64,000 nucleotides of DNA, taken from Lingula anatina (Eukaryota > Brachiopoda > Lingulata > Lingulida > Lingulidae). The number at the start of each line of letters is the position of its first letter. Positions within the stretch are counted from its first letter, which is position 1. Shown here in pieces: positions 53,001 to 64,000 of the stretch. The notes under the pieces are model-generated. The model was given only the letters and a program-made list of their open reading frames with translations. It was not told the DNA's origin and did no database searches. A program made the translations under genes and the position numbers. The DNA lies in the NCBI RefSeq assembly GCF_001039355.2, contig NW_019773714.1, positions 452,327 through 516,326 of the forward strand, given 5' to 3'.

Positions 53001-55319
53001 AGTCGACAGCATCAAATGCATAAACAAGGAGACAATATGTAATTTTTTTTGTTTTGTTTTTTTCAGTGCTGTTCTGTTTAGCTGTAGCCATGTTTGCCTC
53101 TGGTCTGGTCCACAGAGTATGCATTACAACATGGTAAGTGCAGTGTAAGGTATTATATACTTAGCATTGTGAAAACTGGCTGCAATGATAAGATAGCAAG
53201 AATGAGGATGATAAGCAGTTCAAGCGTCTTTCTGGGTGCACTAATTATATTGCCATTGTATAAACCACTGTTTTCGGTTACTGTAATATACTTCATATTT
53301 TTAATCTTGCATTTTAATGATAACCATAATATATGTTTTTTTTTTTTTTGATTGTTTGTTTGTTTTTAAATGAATTTTTTAATATGTTATTCACGGTGCT
53401 GACACCAAATATTCCATGCTGGCAGCTTATTGCTCTCAATACTTAACCAGCTGCTTTGAAATAAAAAAGTTAATCAGCACCTAGTGTGTGGCTAATGAGT
53501 AAAACTGATTGTCCTCAGAAGTCATTCTTTCCTCTGTAATATCAACGTGTAGCCACTCGTATGGAGTTCCTGTGCAATAAATCAAGTAGACTGGGAAGTT
53601 GGTTGTATAGGAGGAAAATGAGTACTCCATTTTAAAATGATAAGGAGAATGAATTGGACATTTTTCCAACATACATTATTGGTATCTTGAAACCATTTGA
53701 CACCCAACTCCTCCCTAATACACATAATCACTGACACAATTGGATGAACATCCACCTTTCCACTATCATTTGAACAAGTCATTTGAACAAATGCAGATTA
53801 AGAGTCTCTTTGAAGATATTGTGAGCAACTGGACTTCAGCTTTTTTTCTTTAAGATGTTGATGAAAGCAGCAATTTGTTAAAAACCTGCTAAGAGATTTA
53901 CTGGATGTTAGATTGCACAAGTCAAAAGTATTAACTAGATCCCCTTGATTATAAATAATTGATTAAGATATGATTAGATTTAGATTTTTGAAGGTATTTT
54001 TTTTTCTTACACCTTTCTTTAGATTATTAAATGGTTACACTTACATACTAAAGTAAGCCTGACAGTCTTTAGCTGTATTCACAACCAAAGTTGATGTGTG
54101 GACTATCCGATCTGTGAGTCAAATTTGGCTGACCTACCGAAAGGCTTTCTGCATTAGGGGATTAAGCAGCTTGCTTTCAAGTAGGTCGACCATATTTGAT
54201 GCACAGATCTGTTAGTCTGCATATTAACTGGTTGTGAATACAGCCTTTGCTTTACACTTGCACCTACATATTGCCACCAGTTTGATTTATGTGTCTGATG
54301 ACCTTAGCAGATGTTCTAGTACATGGTTGTGGTAGTTTTGGAAGATTAGCTGTGTTACATTGATTCTTTGAAGAAAGCATTATGTATACATCAAGGTAGT
54401 CCATCAATCCCAGGCTCTTGGACCAGAAATAAAACACAAGGAAACATGTGCTTAGTCTTGCTATGTACTTAAAATGAATTGCATTTTATATTCTATTAAT
54501 AGGACAAGGCATTGAAAATTCTTCAGCTGTCAGTTAGGTTTGAGGTTTACATTTTTTTTTTTTTCAAAGACCAGAAAAAAATATTGTTGACTGATTTCAC
54601 TGTTATCACTGCTTGTAAAGTCAGTAGATAATTGGGTTGCTGATTTCTTAGGTTTAACATATTTGATATAGAAAAGCACAAAGGGGCCAGACCGTCAAAA
54701 CAATGACAACAATATAACAAATGGCCATTGTTCTTCAGCATGATATAAATTAAGCTGGAATTAATTTCTTTATAAAAAAGGCAATTTTGTGATAACATGT
54801 GTTGAAGGTCATACTTATGTCCAACCAGTTACGTGCCTTTTGAGTTGACTTGGCTCAGTATGTCATTAAAAATATGCTGGGTGTTAGATTGCACAAGTCA
54901 AAAATATTAACGAGATATCCCTGATTATAAATAATTGTGATATAGATATAGCTAAATGTAGCTTTTTGAAGGTTTTTTTTTTTTTTAAATCTTTCCCCTT
55001 TCTTTAGATTATTAAATGATCTACACTTATATTAGCCTGATAGTCTTTGGCCAAATTCACTAAAAGAGAAGTCATATATAACAGACACTTGTTTGTCATT
55101 GTTGTGTACAAAGTAGGGTTTTGGATTTTTTAAAATGCTATTGATTCATTGTATTACCAAGTGGTCAATTTAATTGTCATGAAACATGTATGTTTTTGTT
55201 TCAGTTTCATCTTTTCCTTGGTAGCCCTTTACTACATAAACCGCATTTCCCAAGGGCTTTATGCACCACCAGTGCCTGTGGGGACAGCAGCTACACCAGG
55301 CAAGAAAAAGAGAAACTGA
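47509..55319 (+). CDS. KRTCAP2: Keratinocyte-associated protein 2, oligosaccharyltransferase subunit
   Basis: Five coding exons: 47509-47512 (ATG G only), 49761-49915, 51534-51597, 53067-53133, 55205-55319; phases close to 134 residues (human 136). The protein starts MAVSSGLSFLMST and has three hydrophobic segments: about 6-22, 36-52 (GGFIGSCLFIFLLT) and 77-105 (LFCLAVAMFASGLVHRVC, CFIFSLVALYYINRIS). The family signatures GGMQLYKSQLASKEW, FGSGFQTKLFPE and the basic tail PGKKKRN are all present. It is an ER-membrane subunit of the STT3A-type oligosaccharyltransferase that helps couple N-glycosylation to translocation. Introns are long (2.2, 1.6, 1.5 and 2.1 kb) and carry repeats at 49954-50021, 50115-50400 and 54071-54245. 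The start codon is fixed by frame and by the match MAVSSG to the family N-terminus. Confidence 0.94.
49954..50021. repeat. TA microsatellite in a KRTCAP2 intron
   Basis: About 34 TA units beginning 39 bases after the exon 2 donor. Confidence 0.97.
50115..50400. mobile_element. Fold-back element, family B relative, right end truncated
   Basis: The left end GGGACCATTCAGAATGAG resembles the terminus at 26313. Arms pair from GTGCTAGCTAGGCCAC (left) to GTGGCCTAGCTAGCAC (right, 50385-50400), including CTACATGAAAAGAAGAC against GTCTTCCTTTCATGTAG. Shared internal blocks: CCCTGCAGGGAC, GAGCCGAGATTTAAT and GGTCTGCCATATTTAG. The right counterpart of the left terminal 26 bp is missing. Confidence 0.7.
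50653..50907. repeat. Short dispersed repeat pair
   Basis: CAGGGCTTGAAATAAACTAT (about 50655) and CAGGGCTTGAAATAAGCTAT (about 50884) are near-identical and are followed by related TTTACTTGTCC/GCAAGTAGGAC-type sequence. Probably fragments of one interspersed repeat. Confidence 0.5.
53901..55049 (+). repeat. Direct repeat pair 53901-54070 and 54877-55049
   Basis: About 170 bp shared (starting CTGGATGTTAGATTGCACAAG / CTGGGTGTTAGATTGCACAAG, ending CCTGACAGTCTTT / CCTGATAGTCTTT). The first copy runs straight into the fold-back element at 54071; the second continues GGCCAAATTCACTAAAAG. Intronic in KRTCAP2. Confidence 0.7.
54071..54245. mobile_element. Fold-back element with family B core but different ends
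   Basis: Ends AGCTGTATTCACAACCA and TGGTTGTGAATACAGCC are inverted repeats. Arms of about 65 bp pair around GCATTAGGGGATTAAGC. The right arm contains AAGTAGGTCGACCATATTTG, like the other family B members. Non-coding. Confidence 0.75.
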
Positions 55320-58300
55320 ACCTTCATCACAATGTTGTAGTCCATACTTCTATATGTATCAACTACTTTAAAGTTATTAGTTTGAGAAAGACCATAGTGT
55401 GTGGCTAATATGATAGACAGCAAAAGGAGTAATGTTGATTAAGGCGGAATGGAAAAAAAATTAGGTAGCATGAACAGGAATGATGGCACTTACATGGATT
55501 GTGAAATCTAATCATGGAAATGAACTAGAAAAGCCTGTTTTCATTATATTCTTGTATATGACATCCCAGTATAAGACATATTTGGAATCGTTTTAATATT
55601 ACATTCCTTGCTGGTAAGATTATTCAACTAGACCAAAGGAGCTACTGATGGCAATATTTTGCAATGCATTGCAGAAAGAATTTCAGAATTAAAAATTATT
55701 TCAGAAGAACAGATTGTATTTTGGTTGTCCAGGGTATATTCAATGCTAATCATACTTAGCTGGGGACTGCGAATGATTGTTGAACCAGTAATTCTTTTCT
55801 TCCTGGTAACTAGTTTAATGCCAATTTCTATATTTTCATGTCATGGATCAAAAGATTCCTGCAAATAGCATTTAACTTCTACATGCAATCTGCCATTGTA
55901 TTGTATTGTATTGTATTGTGGCAAGAGCTTCTTCCTCCTACTCTGATTTCCAAGGGTCTAACTAGTAACTGATTATAAATTGCTTCTGGGCTCCTGCCTC
56001 TTGTCTGAAAAACAGTTTTGTGCCTTTGGTGTGCAAAGTTATTACAGGTGAAATAATCGACCATGATTATAGTTCATGCTTTTCTTTCTTCTACGAACCC
56101 CAATCTTTTGGTTTTACAGCAGGGGACGAGAGAGAAAAAACTTACAGGCAAACAGTTCATATTAGACCTCTACATGGTAAAATGATGATTTCCTGGCCAT
56201 TTTAACATTTTTTTCATCACAAAGGTATGAACCATTTCAAACACTGAGAAAATTGCGATTTACAGGATTGCCAATTAATAGGACACATTTTTGTTGTGAT
56301 AGCTGCCATAAGTTCACCAATCGTTTGAGGGTTGTTCTGGTACACATTATCCTTGAGATACTCCCAGAGATAAAAAGCTGGTGGGTTCAATTCCAAAACC
56401 GGTTTATATGGTTTTACAATGTACCTTAACTGCTATCTCTGGGAAAAGAGTGGATGAATTCAGGCTTGCACAATGCAGTTATCGTAGGTCAGCTATCGTA
56501 CCTCAGTTGGAGTTAATTTTCGTTTTCTTTCTACTGCGACCCCAATCTAGAGGTTTCCCACCAGGAGATTGAAGAGCATAACGGAGCTGACAACTTTACT
56601 CTTATTGACTGCGTGTGGTGAGCCTGTTAGTTCTCTTTTCCGTGAAATATGCCTCTCGGGCCGAAATTTAAAGATGATTGCTTGTGTTGAGTGGTCTCTC
56701 GAATATGACTTGCTTTACCAAGAAGAGCATTTGAATTGAAAATGTAGCTTGGGGTAAAACAATTCAAATTTACCAGCCAAGGGTAATGTTTCAGTTATCT
56801 TGCAGAAACACTTCTAATATTTTGACGGCTACCGTAAAACTACAACGACATATCCTGCAGATACTTTATTTATGTTGACATATGCTCGTGAAGCAGAAAC
56901 GGCGGTTGCTCAACTAGAATTATTGGCGGCAGAATTCTCGGTAAAGGTGAAATCTGTCATCGCCGCCAATCGCGGACTGGGTATGTTTCTTTGGTATTCA
57001 AATTCAATTTATTCAATCCTTTAGCCCTGGGGCTCATTAGAATAATATACAATATATCAGAATGTGACACAAAATTATATTTAAAAATAGTAATTATAAT
57101 AATAATAAATTCAAACGACACTAATCTTAGTTTGGATGCATATTTTCCTAATTTTTTTGAGAAACATTGTTAGCGATAACAATTTAATAAGTTGGAAACC
57201 GCTTGGTATAGTGTTTTTTGGATATTGATTTCTCGCAGCCTAACAGACGATTCATCATAATCACCGCGTCGATCTTGCATAATAAACAAATACAATGGAT
57301 TGAAAATGCATCTACTTTGATTTTTCTGAAGCACCCTTGTTTTCAGCTTTTGTGAATTTCTGCATGGACTATAAAACGGACATCACAGGCGTTGCTTATT
57401 GAGTCAGCTCGTGCTCCGCCTCGAGCTACGTGTATACATATAAAGCAGCAGGGTTCTCCAATGCATCTGCCTCATTGAAACACCAACACACTAAAACAAA
57501 TAAATAGGGAAAGTCTCCTATTAACCTTGGAGTCTTCCAAGCGAACATTGAGAATGCTTGTTTCCCGGCGGCGCTCTCAGTGATGGTTTCATTAAAAGAA
57601 AGTGGACAGAACAGCCAACAGAAAATGTCAAAGAAAATATAATGATCATTCTACTTCTTTGACTCTTTATAATATTTTTTTCTCTGCAAAAACATACAAA
57701 TGTCAATAGTCCCACTCATTTTTGTTTTTCAATAACACAAAGTGCCCTCACAATCTCAGTAAATCCAAATCCATTTATTTTCCGCATCGACTTGGGAGCG
57801 GTTTTATTAAGCTGTCGTGAGATAACGATCAGCGTTCGATATATTTAGCTATAAAAGTGAAACGGAGATTAAGCGACAGAACGAGAAATCGACCCACGAG
57901 CGTAAAACCGAAATACTCCCCGGCAAATGTAACATGTTGCGCCATGTTTTGTTCTACCTGATTAGAGAGAACCTTCATTAACGTTCGACATTATCAAGTG
58001 GATTTAAAAGAGTAGAACGGGTTACTGATATACTGTTTGACACTTTGTAATCATTTTTTCCTGCATTTAAACGCCCTATTCACCAGTATTAATGACATCA
58101 CATCTTCTACAAAAACAGCTGCCAAGTGGTTACGAAATACCACGAGTAAATACAATATCACAAATTTACAAGCAGTGCCACATCACTTGTATTTTACACT
58201 CCGAAAAAAATATGGAGAGGGTTTAAAGTTTGTTCGGGATTTCGAAGAAAGGACTTAAAATGGCAGTGTTCTTATTGTACCAATAGCAGTTATGGCGTGG

Positions 58301-58820
58301 TTATAATATGCAGCACATCTAGAATCTAGTATTCTGATCGATTTGACATTCCATCGTTTACACTCTATAAAAACGATTCGTGTTTTGATTTTTGTCGTCA
58401 CGAAAACCATGTAAAATCTAATATTACCATTATGACATACATGTCAATCGATTTACTTAGCACCTCAACTTGTGTGCACATTTGGATACTCGATCTTTCA
58501 TTTTCCTCTTTACTAAAATGTTTTAAAATGTTGGCCAAAAAGAGAAATGCCAGTTTTTGTTTTGACCACGGTGCTTCAAAACGACCAAAATGCAAATGTT
58601 AGCCTGGTCACTGTATTCAGTGACGGAACACCATGGCAATCCTGCAGTAGATTACTGCAACGCTTGAGTGATTCAAGAAAATGGCTAGCTTTAATTTTTC
58701 AGACATCTCATCTAAATACAAATTTGGACTGTTTCGCAGAAATAAGTTGTCCGGAATCAATGCTAGTGGACACTGGAATCAGAAAACCTAGTTTAGGAGA
58801 CAGAATTCCATGCTGACAGC
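55320..58820. other. Intergenic region downstream of KRTCAP2
   Basis: No recognisable gene. It includes the probable KRTCAP2 3' UTR, four TTGTA units at 55896-55915 and many short unsupported ORFs. The block 56870-56990 is richer in GC and is listed separately as a weak exon candidate. Confidence 0.5.
56872..56980 (+). other. Weak candidate first coding exon
   Basis: ATG at 56872 opens 36 codons (beginning MLTYAREAETAVAQLELLAA) that end at a good donor (CTGG|GTATGT). Composition is more coding-like than the surroundings, and TTGGCGGCAG / CGCCGCCAAT form an imperfect inverted pair. I recognise no family and found no downstream exon. It could equally be a promoter segment. Confidence 0.15.
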
Positions 58821-59265
58821 ATGCCACGGTTGTATGATCTGGAGAGGGGGCGTGCCTTGCCCACTGCACAGTCTACGTTAAGGCAGTCACAGAACTCATG
58901 GTGATTGCAGTGATTGGCGGAAATCTGACTGGTCAGCAGGACAGTTGAAGTCCTTAGGACAGCTCTTCTGCATCAACACCCAAACCTACGCTTGTTCCAG
59001 CAGGACAACACCCGTCCCCATACTGCCAGGGTACCACAGGCGTAGGCCTTCCTGCAGCAGGAGCAGATCCAGCCAGTGTTTAGTTCGGACATCTCTCCCA
59101 TGGAGCATGCCTGATGTGAACTGGGCAGACGGACCAATAACCGCCAGCAACAGCCCACCACCGACATGGAGTTAAGAGCATCACTGGTGGAAGAATGATG
59201 AAGGTTGCCCCAGGTCTTCAATGAAGGTTTCGTACGGTCCACGAACAAAACATGCAAATATCTGA
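58821..59265 (+). pseudogene. Degenerate, internally deleted Tc1/mariner-type transposase
   Basis: A start-like MPRLYDLERGRAL (58821 on) is followed, after a loss of the middle, by GGNLTGQ, then LFQQDNTRPHTARVPQA (about 59000), FLQQEQIQPVF, SSDISPMEHA and LRASLVEE. These are hallmarks of Tc1/mariner DDE transposases (QDN-RPHTA and SP-x-NPIEH regions). In-frame stops (e.g. the TAG after RVPQA, the TGA after MEHA) and frame changes make it non-functional. A poly-T run follows at 59278. Confidence 0.7.
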
Positions 59266-59275
59266 AAAAAATCGC

Positions 59276-59277
<2 letters not shown>

Positions 59278-59335
<58 letters not shown>

Positions 59336-59380
59336 TTTGGGGGGTTTTGTGTTTGGGGTTTTTTTTTTTTTNGAGCTGCG
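59278..59380. repeat. Poly-T run (55 T) and one-base N at 59372
   Basis: 59278-59332 is uninterrupted T, then G/T-rich sequence, more T, and N at 59372. Probably a sequencing or assembly break in low-complexity DNA; long poly-Lys or poly-Phe ORFs here are artefacts. Confidence 0.9.
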
Positions 59381-59717
59381 CTGTCTTACTGTCGTCGCTG
59401 TTGCCGTCGCTGCGGTAAAACGCAGATCAAGGTCAAAAATCAGCATAATCGGATAAAAGTAATTGACTTTTGTGGTGTTTTGTGATCATTCATCAATTCC
59501 CACTAAAACACCAAGGTATTATGTATGTACGACCGTATCATGGGACACTATTTGAATTTAAGTAATCAATCATCGTAATGCACTGAATTAAACGGGTTAA
59601 CACGCGATAAAAATACACATTTCCCAAGTTTTCTCGGAAAGAGCATCCCTGGAATTGAAGCGAGTGCTTTAAATCATTTGAGCAATTTTTGTCTGTATTA
59701 CCAGCAATCTACCCTAG

Positions 59718-59909
59718 TGGAGATTGGGGCTAGTTGGACCCCGGCCTCGTCAATTTATGAAAAAGTACATACGAGGTAAAATTTTGATCACGTAATTTTG
59801 AAAGTGGCCATATCCCACAGTGCAAAGAAAGTGTCGGTCGTAAAAAAAGTTTCACTTGAGCGGTGTGTCCAAATGAAAGTTTTCTGTACCTGAAAGTAAC
59901 TTTCTTGAA

Positions 59910-59963
<54 letters not shown>

Positions 59964-60263
59964 TAGCCTTGTGATAGAATAAAGGATGCGTGCAGGGCAT
60001 CAAACTAAAATTAAGACTAAATTTAAACTTTCTCAGAAGTGTCTAAACGTAGTTCACTATCACGCCACGAGGCAAGTTGTCCCACTTGACGTGTGTTTTT
60101 GTCAAATCGTTACCATAGGGCATTACAAATGTAAATCAACGACGAAGCATCTGTAAGTCCTTAGTGCTCGTGCTAAAACCAGTTTTTGGTACTGTATCTT
60201 ATTCTCAGTTGGCCCTAGAAGGCCAAAATTGTCTTGTTGGACCAACTAGCCCCGGTCTCCCCT
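59718..60263. mobile_element. About 0.55-kb TIR element with TA microsatellite
   Basis: The left end GTGGAGATTGGGGCTAGTTGG and the right end (other strand) GGAGACCGGGGCTAGTTGG are inverted repeats; CCTA lies next to both ends. It contains a TA run at 59913-59960. No coding capacity. Confidence 0.55.
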
Positions 60264-61757
60264 ATTTGTTGCTTTAGTTTTTCAACATGCATGTACATTC
60301 CTCACAGTCAACAGTAAATTAGCATTAGTACAAGGTTTGCGATAATGAAGTAGGCCTACATGCTGAACATAAAAACATCATATAAGCTTTGCAAGTGCAT
60401 TTATAATATATTAAAAAAAACTGCATAAACAGAAAATTAAAAAAGGAGAGGGGGGCACAGAATAGCTCTGAGACTGTTTTATTGGGACAATTATAACAAT
60501 GAGGATCCATTGATTTGTACCACCCCTCATTTCTGATGTGACCAAACTTGACCCTATCGTGTGCTACTGGTTTTTAGAAATGATTTATGAGTCAAAACTC
60601 AATGGGGAGGTAATTTTATACCATTCAAATGAGGTTAGGGATCAGCCACCGTTTAAGGTGCAAAAGTCTGAACCAGGCTGATATATCAAACTTAGCAATT
60701 CTAAGACAAAGCCATAGGCTAATGAAATGCTTTGGTACAAGACACTGCCAGTAAATCTGGGAGTTAGCCAACAGACCCAGGTCAGTTCGACATTGCGCAA
60801 CAACCCCAACTTGGGACCATTTTCTTTATTTATCTGACATACAGAGCCTTACTGTCATTGATTCAGAACCCTACAATGATCCCCCGGATGGGCTAGCTAC
60901 ACTACGATTAATGAGCAAACTGTCGTGAGAAACCTCTGTCAAAAGTCAGGCAGAGCAAGCAGTCTTACTGGCAAGAGAGAGCACAGCTGGTACATGTATA
61001 GCGTTGGCAACGCGGCACAGACGCTGGACACATAAAACAGGTCACGAGTTGCCTTTACTGAGTTCAAATTTACAATCTAAAACTTTTAGAACTATTTATT
61101 TTAGTGCATGTCTGTCTCTGAAAGAAACTTATGAACATTACGTGTTCAGTGCTGTCCACGCGCAAATATTGCTGAACCTGTCGCCTGGGTTATTTTTCTT
61201 ATTCTATAGCAACATGTCAACAAGTTGAATGAGATGGGTCAGATCACATTACTTCTTATTAGGACTTTTCGCTTCTAAGTTCTAAATTAGAAAAGATAAG
61301 TAGTTTTGCAGGATACGTAGGCATAGAAAGTATGCACTTGAGGGAAGTTCAGACGCAGGTAGTATACTTTTGATGTAGTCCATGTAATAACGAAAATAAT
61401 TAGAAAAGCTGGAAAAAAGTATCAGTTGCATTAATGTCGAGAACAATTGCCATTTCAGCAGGTATCTTTATGATGTTTCCTATAAATATCTATTAAAAAT
61501 CGATATCAAAGAACCCATTATACGTAAAAAGGATATCTCATTTCAGTGAACCAAGACAATTAACTCAAAGTTGTCATGACAGATATTAAGAGAAATATGA
61601 AGCATACTACCGCTACATATGACTTGCATTTCCCCTTCTGACAGACATCATGACCGGACACGCGCAGGCAGGTGGCCTTTGTGTCTTGTGTACACGAAGT
61701 AAAAATGGAAATCTCTAAAAAGACATGAAAGACTCTGAAAATAAAATTTAAAATATC
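60264..61757. other. Unassigned region between the inverted copies
   Basis: Nothing recognisable in either strand; short ORFs only. If the flanking inverted copies belong to one element, this is its interior and no longer encodes a visible protein. Confidence 0.4.
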
Positions 61758-61949
61758 TTCATAAAGTTACTTTCAGGTGCAGAGAACTTTCATTTGGAAA
61801 TCACCGCTCAAATAAAACTTTTTTACGACCGACGCTTTCTTGGCACTATGAGAAATTATCACTTTACAACATTATGTGCCCAAATTTATTATCTTTGAGG
61901 TACTTTTTTATAAATTGACGAGGGGTCAACTTACCCCGGCGTCTCCCCT
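61758..61949. mobile_element. Inverted partial copy of 59718-59911
   Basis: About 190 bp matches 59718-59911 on the opposite strand, e.g. ACTTTTTTACGACCGAC against GTCGGTCGTAAAAAAAGT and AAATTGACGAGG against CCTCGTCAATTT, ending GGCGTCTCCCC. Together with 59718 it could bound a 2.2-kb element with long terminal inverted repeats, or be an independent truncated copy. Confidence 0.55.
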
Positions 61950-62686
61950 GTTAATTCGTAAAAACAGATTATTGAAACTCCGCAATCTTCGGTCGTAACG
62001 AAGTTTAGATTCATTATCAAAAATGTTTTGATTGCAATATAAAGCTTTTTATTGATAAAAAACAAAACAACAACAAAAGAGAGACAAAAGTTACTTACAT
62101 TTCAACTGTATCATCTAGAAGTTAAAAAAATACGCATAAATATGTCATAAGAACAACAACCTCATTTGTAATTCCGTATGCTGAGCTTTAGCTGGGTATG
62201 GTTCTTGCTTTTATTATTACTTCGTAACAATAAATCGTCTGCTCTCTCAAACATGCAAGCGGTGAGATAACGTTGAGGGATTGATAAGCGGTAAAAATAC
62301 AAAAAAAAAAATAGGAAAGAGGCGAACAAATTGAAAGAATTGCCAATAAAATGAAAGGTTGAATTGGAGCGCATTCTCTCGATATGTGATCTTTTTTTCG
62401 CTTATCTGTCGGGCAAACAAGTCGAATGGTTAGGTCAGCGATGAAAAAATACATGAAATTAACCAGAGAAATATTTGTGAATGTCTAGTAAAAATCCATT
62501 TTTGGCCTTTGTAGAGGGTAGTTTTATGGACCCTAGGGACAACAAATCATAAGTGGATTATGGACAAAGTTTGTCGAGCTCCATCTATTTAAGTCGGGCA
62601 TCCAGGGGACAGTTTATCCCAAAAATTAATAATAGACTGAATTAACGTGATGTGTTCATAATGTTCAGGCCCCAAAACTATCATTC
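61950..62686. other. Unassigned AT-rich region
   Basis: No gene, RNA or repeat structure recognised on either strand. Confidence 0.4.
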
Positions 62687-63914
62687 CCGTTTGTGATCTC
62701 GAACCACGAATTTATTATTGCAAACGCCGAAAGAACGACTCAAACCGCGATTTCTTGGCGCAAACGTAAAAAAAAAGTGGTTGCGAGCATCACATAGGCC
62801 TAAAGAGCGCAAACAATTTGGCCAGCTTTTATTTAGGTCTCTAGTCGTTTACATACGGATTCTTCTTTTTAACCCCAAACTATTTTAATACGGGAGTAAA
62901 GCCCTCTCGACATTCCCCTGCACATACGTGAAGGTACCAAACTGGTAAAGCCTCGGTCACAACTGGCCGTACGGGCTCTTACGGCCTGTTTGCGTCCAAA
63001 TTTTGCGCAGAATCTCACGTGCCGCTCAAGTTCTTCTTGCGAAATTTGGAGTTCGCAGACAGCCCGTAAGCACGTACGGAGGATGTTGGACATGTCCAAA
63101 AGATTCTACGAATAGTCTGCGAACATCGAAGACGCAAACGTAACTTGCTCCAATCGCAAGGAGTTCGCGAGAAGTATGCAAGTGAGTCGTGCGTGGTCCA
63201 AGACGCACGTCGTAAACAATGGAGGAGCAAATGTCCTTTGCGTGTTGAGTACGACGCACGCCCTCATAGCTAACGAACAAAGTCGAAAGCACGGCGGAAG
63301 TTGTTGGCCCCCATGCCAGGAGTATAAAAGGCATGCTCACGATGCACGCTCGTGTCTCGACAAATAACGTCGCTTGTGCTTCGTGGACAACATTTCAAAA
63401 ATTTCGAAATTTGCTCAATTCAGCTTCTAATATGCCTCCAAAAGGCAATGGAAAGAAACTAAGAGAACAGTAAAGAAGGAAGGAAGGAGGAAAAAGAAAG
63501 AAGGGGGGAACAGAAGGCAAAAATGACGTACGCGGTCAGTACGTCAATACAAGCGTGTGAGGCAAGTGTGAAGCAAAAGGAAATTACTTTCGCCGTGCGT
63601 AGCATTCTCTTCATAAATGGTGAGTACGTGCCACGTACGCAGGTAGCAAGACAAACTCAAGAAATGAGTACATCGCACCTTGCAATTAGCGTCCCTGCTT
63701 CTCACGTGGACCCTGCGACTCGCAAGGCAGACTTGCGCCTTTCCTTTGCAAACTTTCCTCTACCTCTACGAACTCCACCGCCTCCACTGCGCCCAAAATT
63801 CGCAGGGGCCGTACGATCCTAAAATTCGTACGTCCGGTTGTGACCGAGTCTTAACTAAGCATGATAACGGTTCGCGATTTGCATCGCAAACCCGAAGCTC
63901 GAGATCACGAACGG
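62687..63914. mobile_element. Outer inverted-repeat boundaries around the 63-kb element
   Basis: CCGTTTGTGATCTCGA (62687-62702) and, on the other strand, CCGTTCGTGATCTCGA (63899-63914) match at 15 of 16 positions and enclose the element at 62952-63848, so one insertion may be nested in another. Confidence 0.4.
62952..63848. mobile_element. 897-bp TIR element rich in CGTACG, with TATA box
   Basis: The outer ends CTCGGTCACAACTGGCCGTA and TACGTCCGGTTGTGACCGAG are inverted repeats; inversion continues imperfectly inward (CCAAATTTTGCGCAG / GCGCCCAAAATTCGCAG). Composition is clearly richer in CG than the surroundings, and CGTACG/GTACG recurs. A TATA box (TATAAAAG, 63323-63330) lies about 100 bp before a 13-codon ORF (MPPKGNGKKLREQ, 63432-63473), which may be the remnant of the parent transposon's first exon. 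Non-autonomous DNA transposon; family not recognised. Confidence 0.65.
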
Positions 63915-64000
63915 CTATTTTGTTTATAAGTCCTGTTGTTGAGGCGCTAAGTCTACTGGCTCTCCAATTTCATATATGTTGTACGTTTTGCTTAATAGCT

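Noticed and set aside
59205-59485. Poly-Phe/poly-Lys ORFs of 77-157 codons around 59.2-59.5 kb
   Set aside because: They are translations of a homopolymer and an N, with a transposase relic read in the wrong frame.
63523-63822. 99-codon plus-strand ORF inside the CG-rich element
   Set aside because: Low-complexity end, no recognisable domain, runs into the terminal inverted repeat; likely a composition effect.

Overview
This is eukaryotic, almost certainly animal, DNA. Every gene recognised is split by short-exon introns with GT/AG borders, the base composition is AT-rich, and the products are conserved metazoan proteins. High heterozygosity, abundant TA and poly-T runs and many short inverted-repeat transposons suggest a marine invertebrate draft assembly (mollusc-like is a guess; the sequence does not settle the phylum). 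All gene models below were read by hand from homology and splice sites. Exon borders are mostly supported by exact reading-frame closure.

Layout. (1) 1-8966: last six exons of ELP1 (Elongator scaffold), then RASA1 exons 1-5 and part of exon 6, ending at a single N (8967). (2) 9160-17320: the same interval again, slightly diverged, which runs on into the rest of RASA1 (p120 RasGAP) up to about 27.8 kb. A 325-base gap (21251-21575) probably hides the exon that closes the C2 domain. (3) 32.4-35.5 kb, minus strand: a 711-residue multi-C2H2 zinc-finger protein. (4) 36.7-41.7 kb: FBXW2 (F-box/WD40), whose 5' half is again present twice around a single N (38850). (5) 43.1-46.8 kb, minus strand: NUDT12 (ankyrin/zinc-ribbon/Nudix NADH pyrophosphatase). 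(6) 47.5-55.3 kb: KRTCAP2 (oligosaccharyltransferase subunit). (7) 55.3-64 kb: no convincing gene; a degenerate Tc1/mariner relic and several inverted-repeat elements.

The genes are unrelated housekeeping and signalling functions and form no pathway. ELP1 and RASA1 are in tandem; the zinc-finger gene and FBXW2 are head to head, as are NUDT12 and KRTCAP2 (668 bp between start codons); FBXW2 and NUDT12 converge. The two large duplications look like uncollapsed haplotypes rather than real paralogues: each is broken by a one-base N, and they differ by indels and by presence or absence of one whole transposon.

The most interesting non-genic content is the repeat fraction: a 331-bp TA-inserting element caught as present/absent between the two haplotype copies, and a set of fold-back elements with changing ends around a shared subterminal core. 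I found no sign of a novel multi-gene system.
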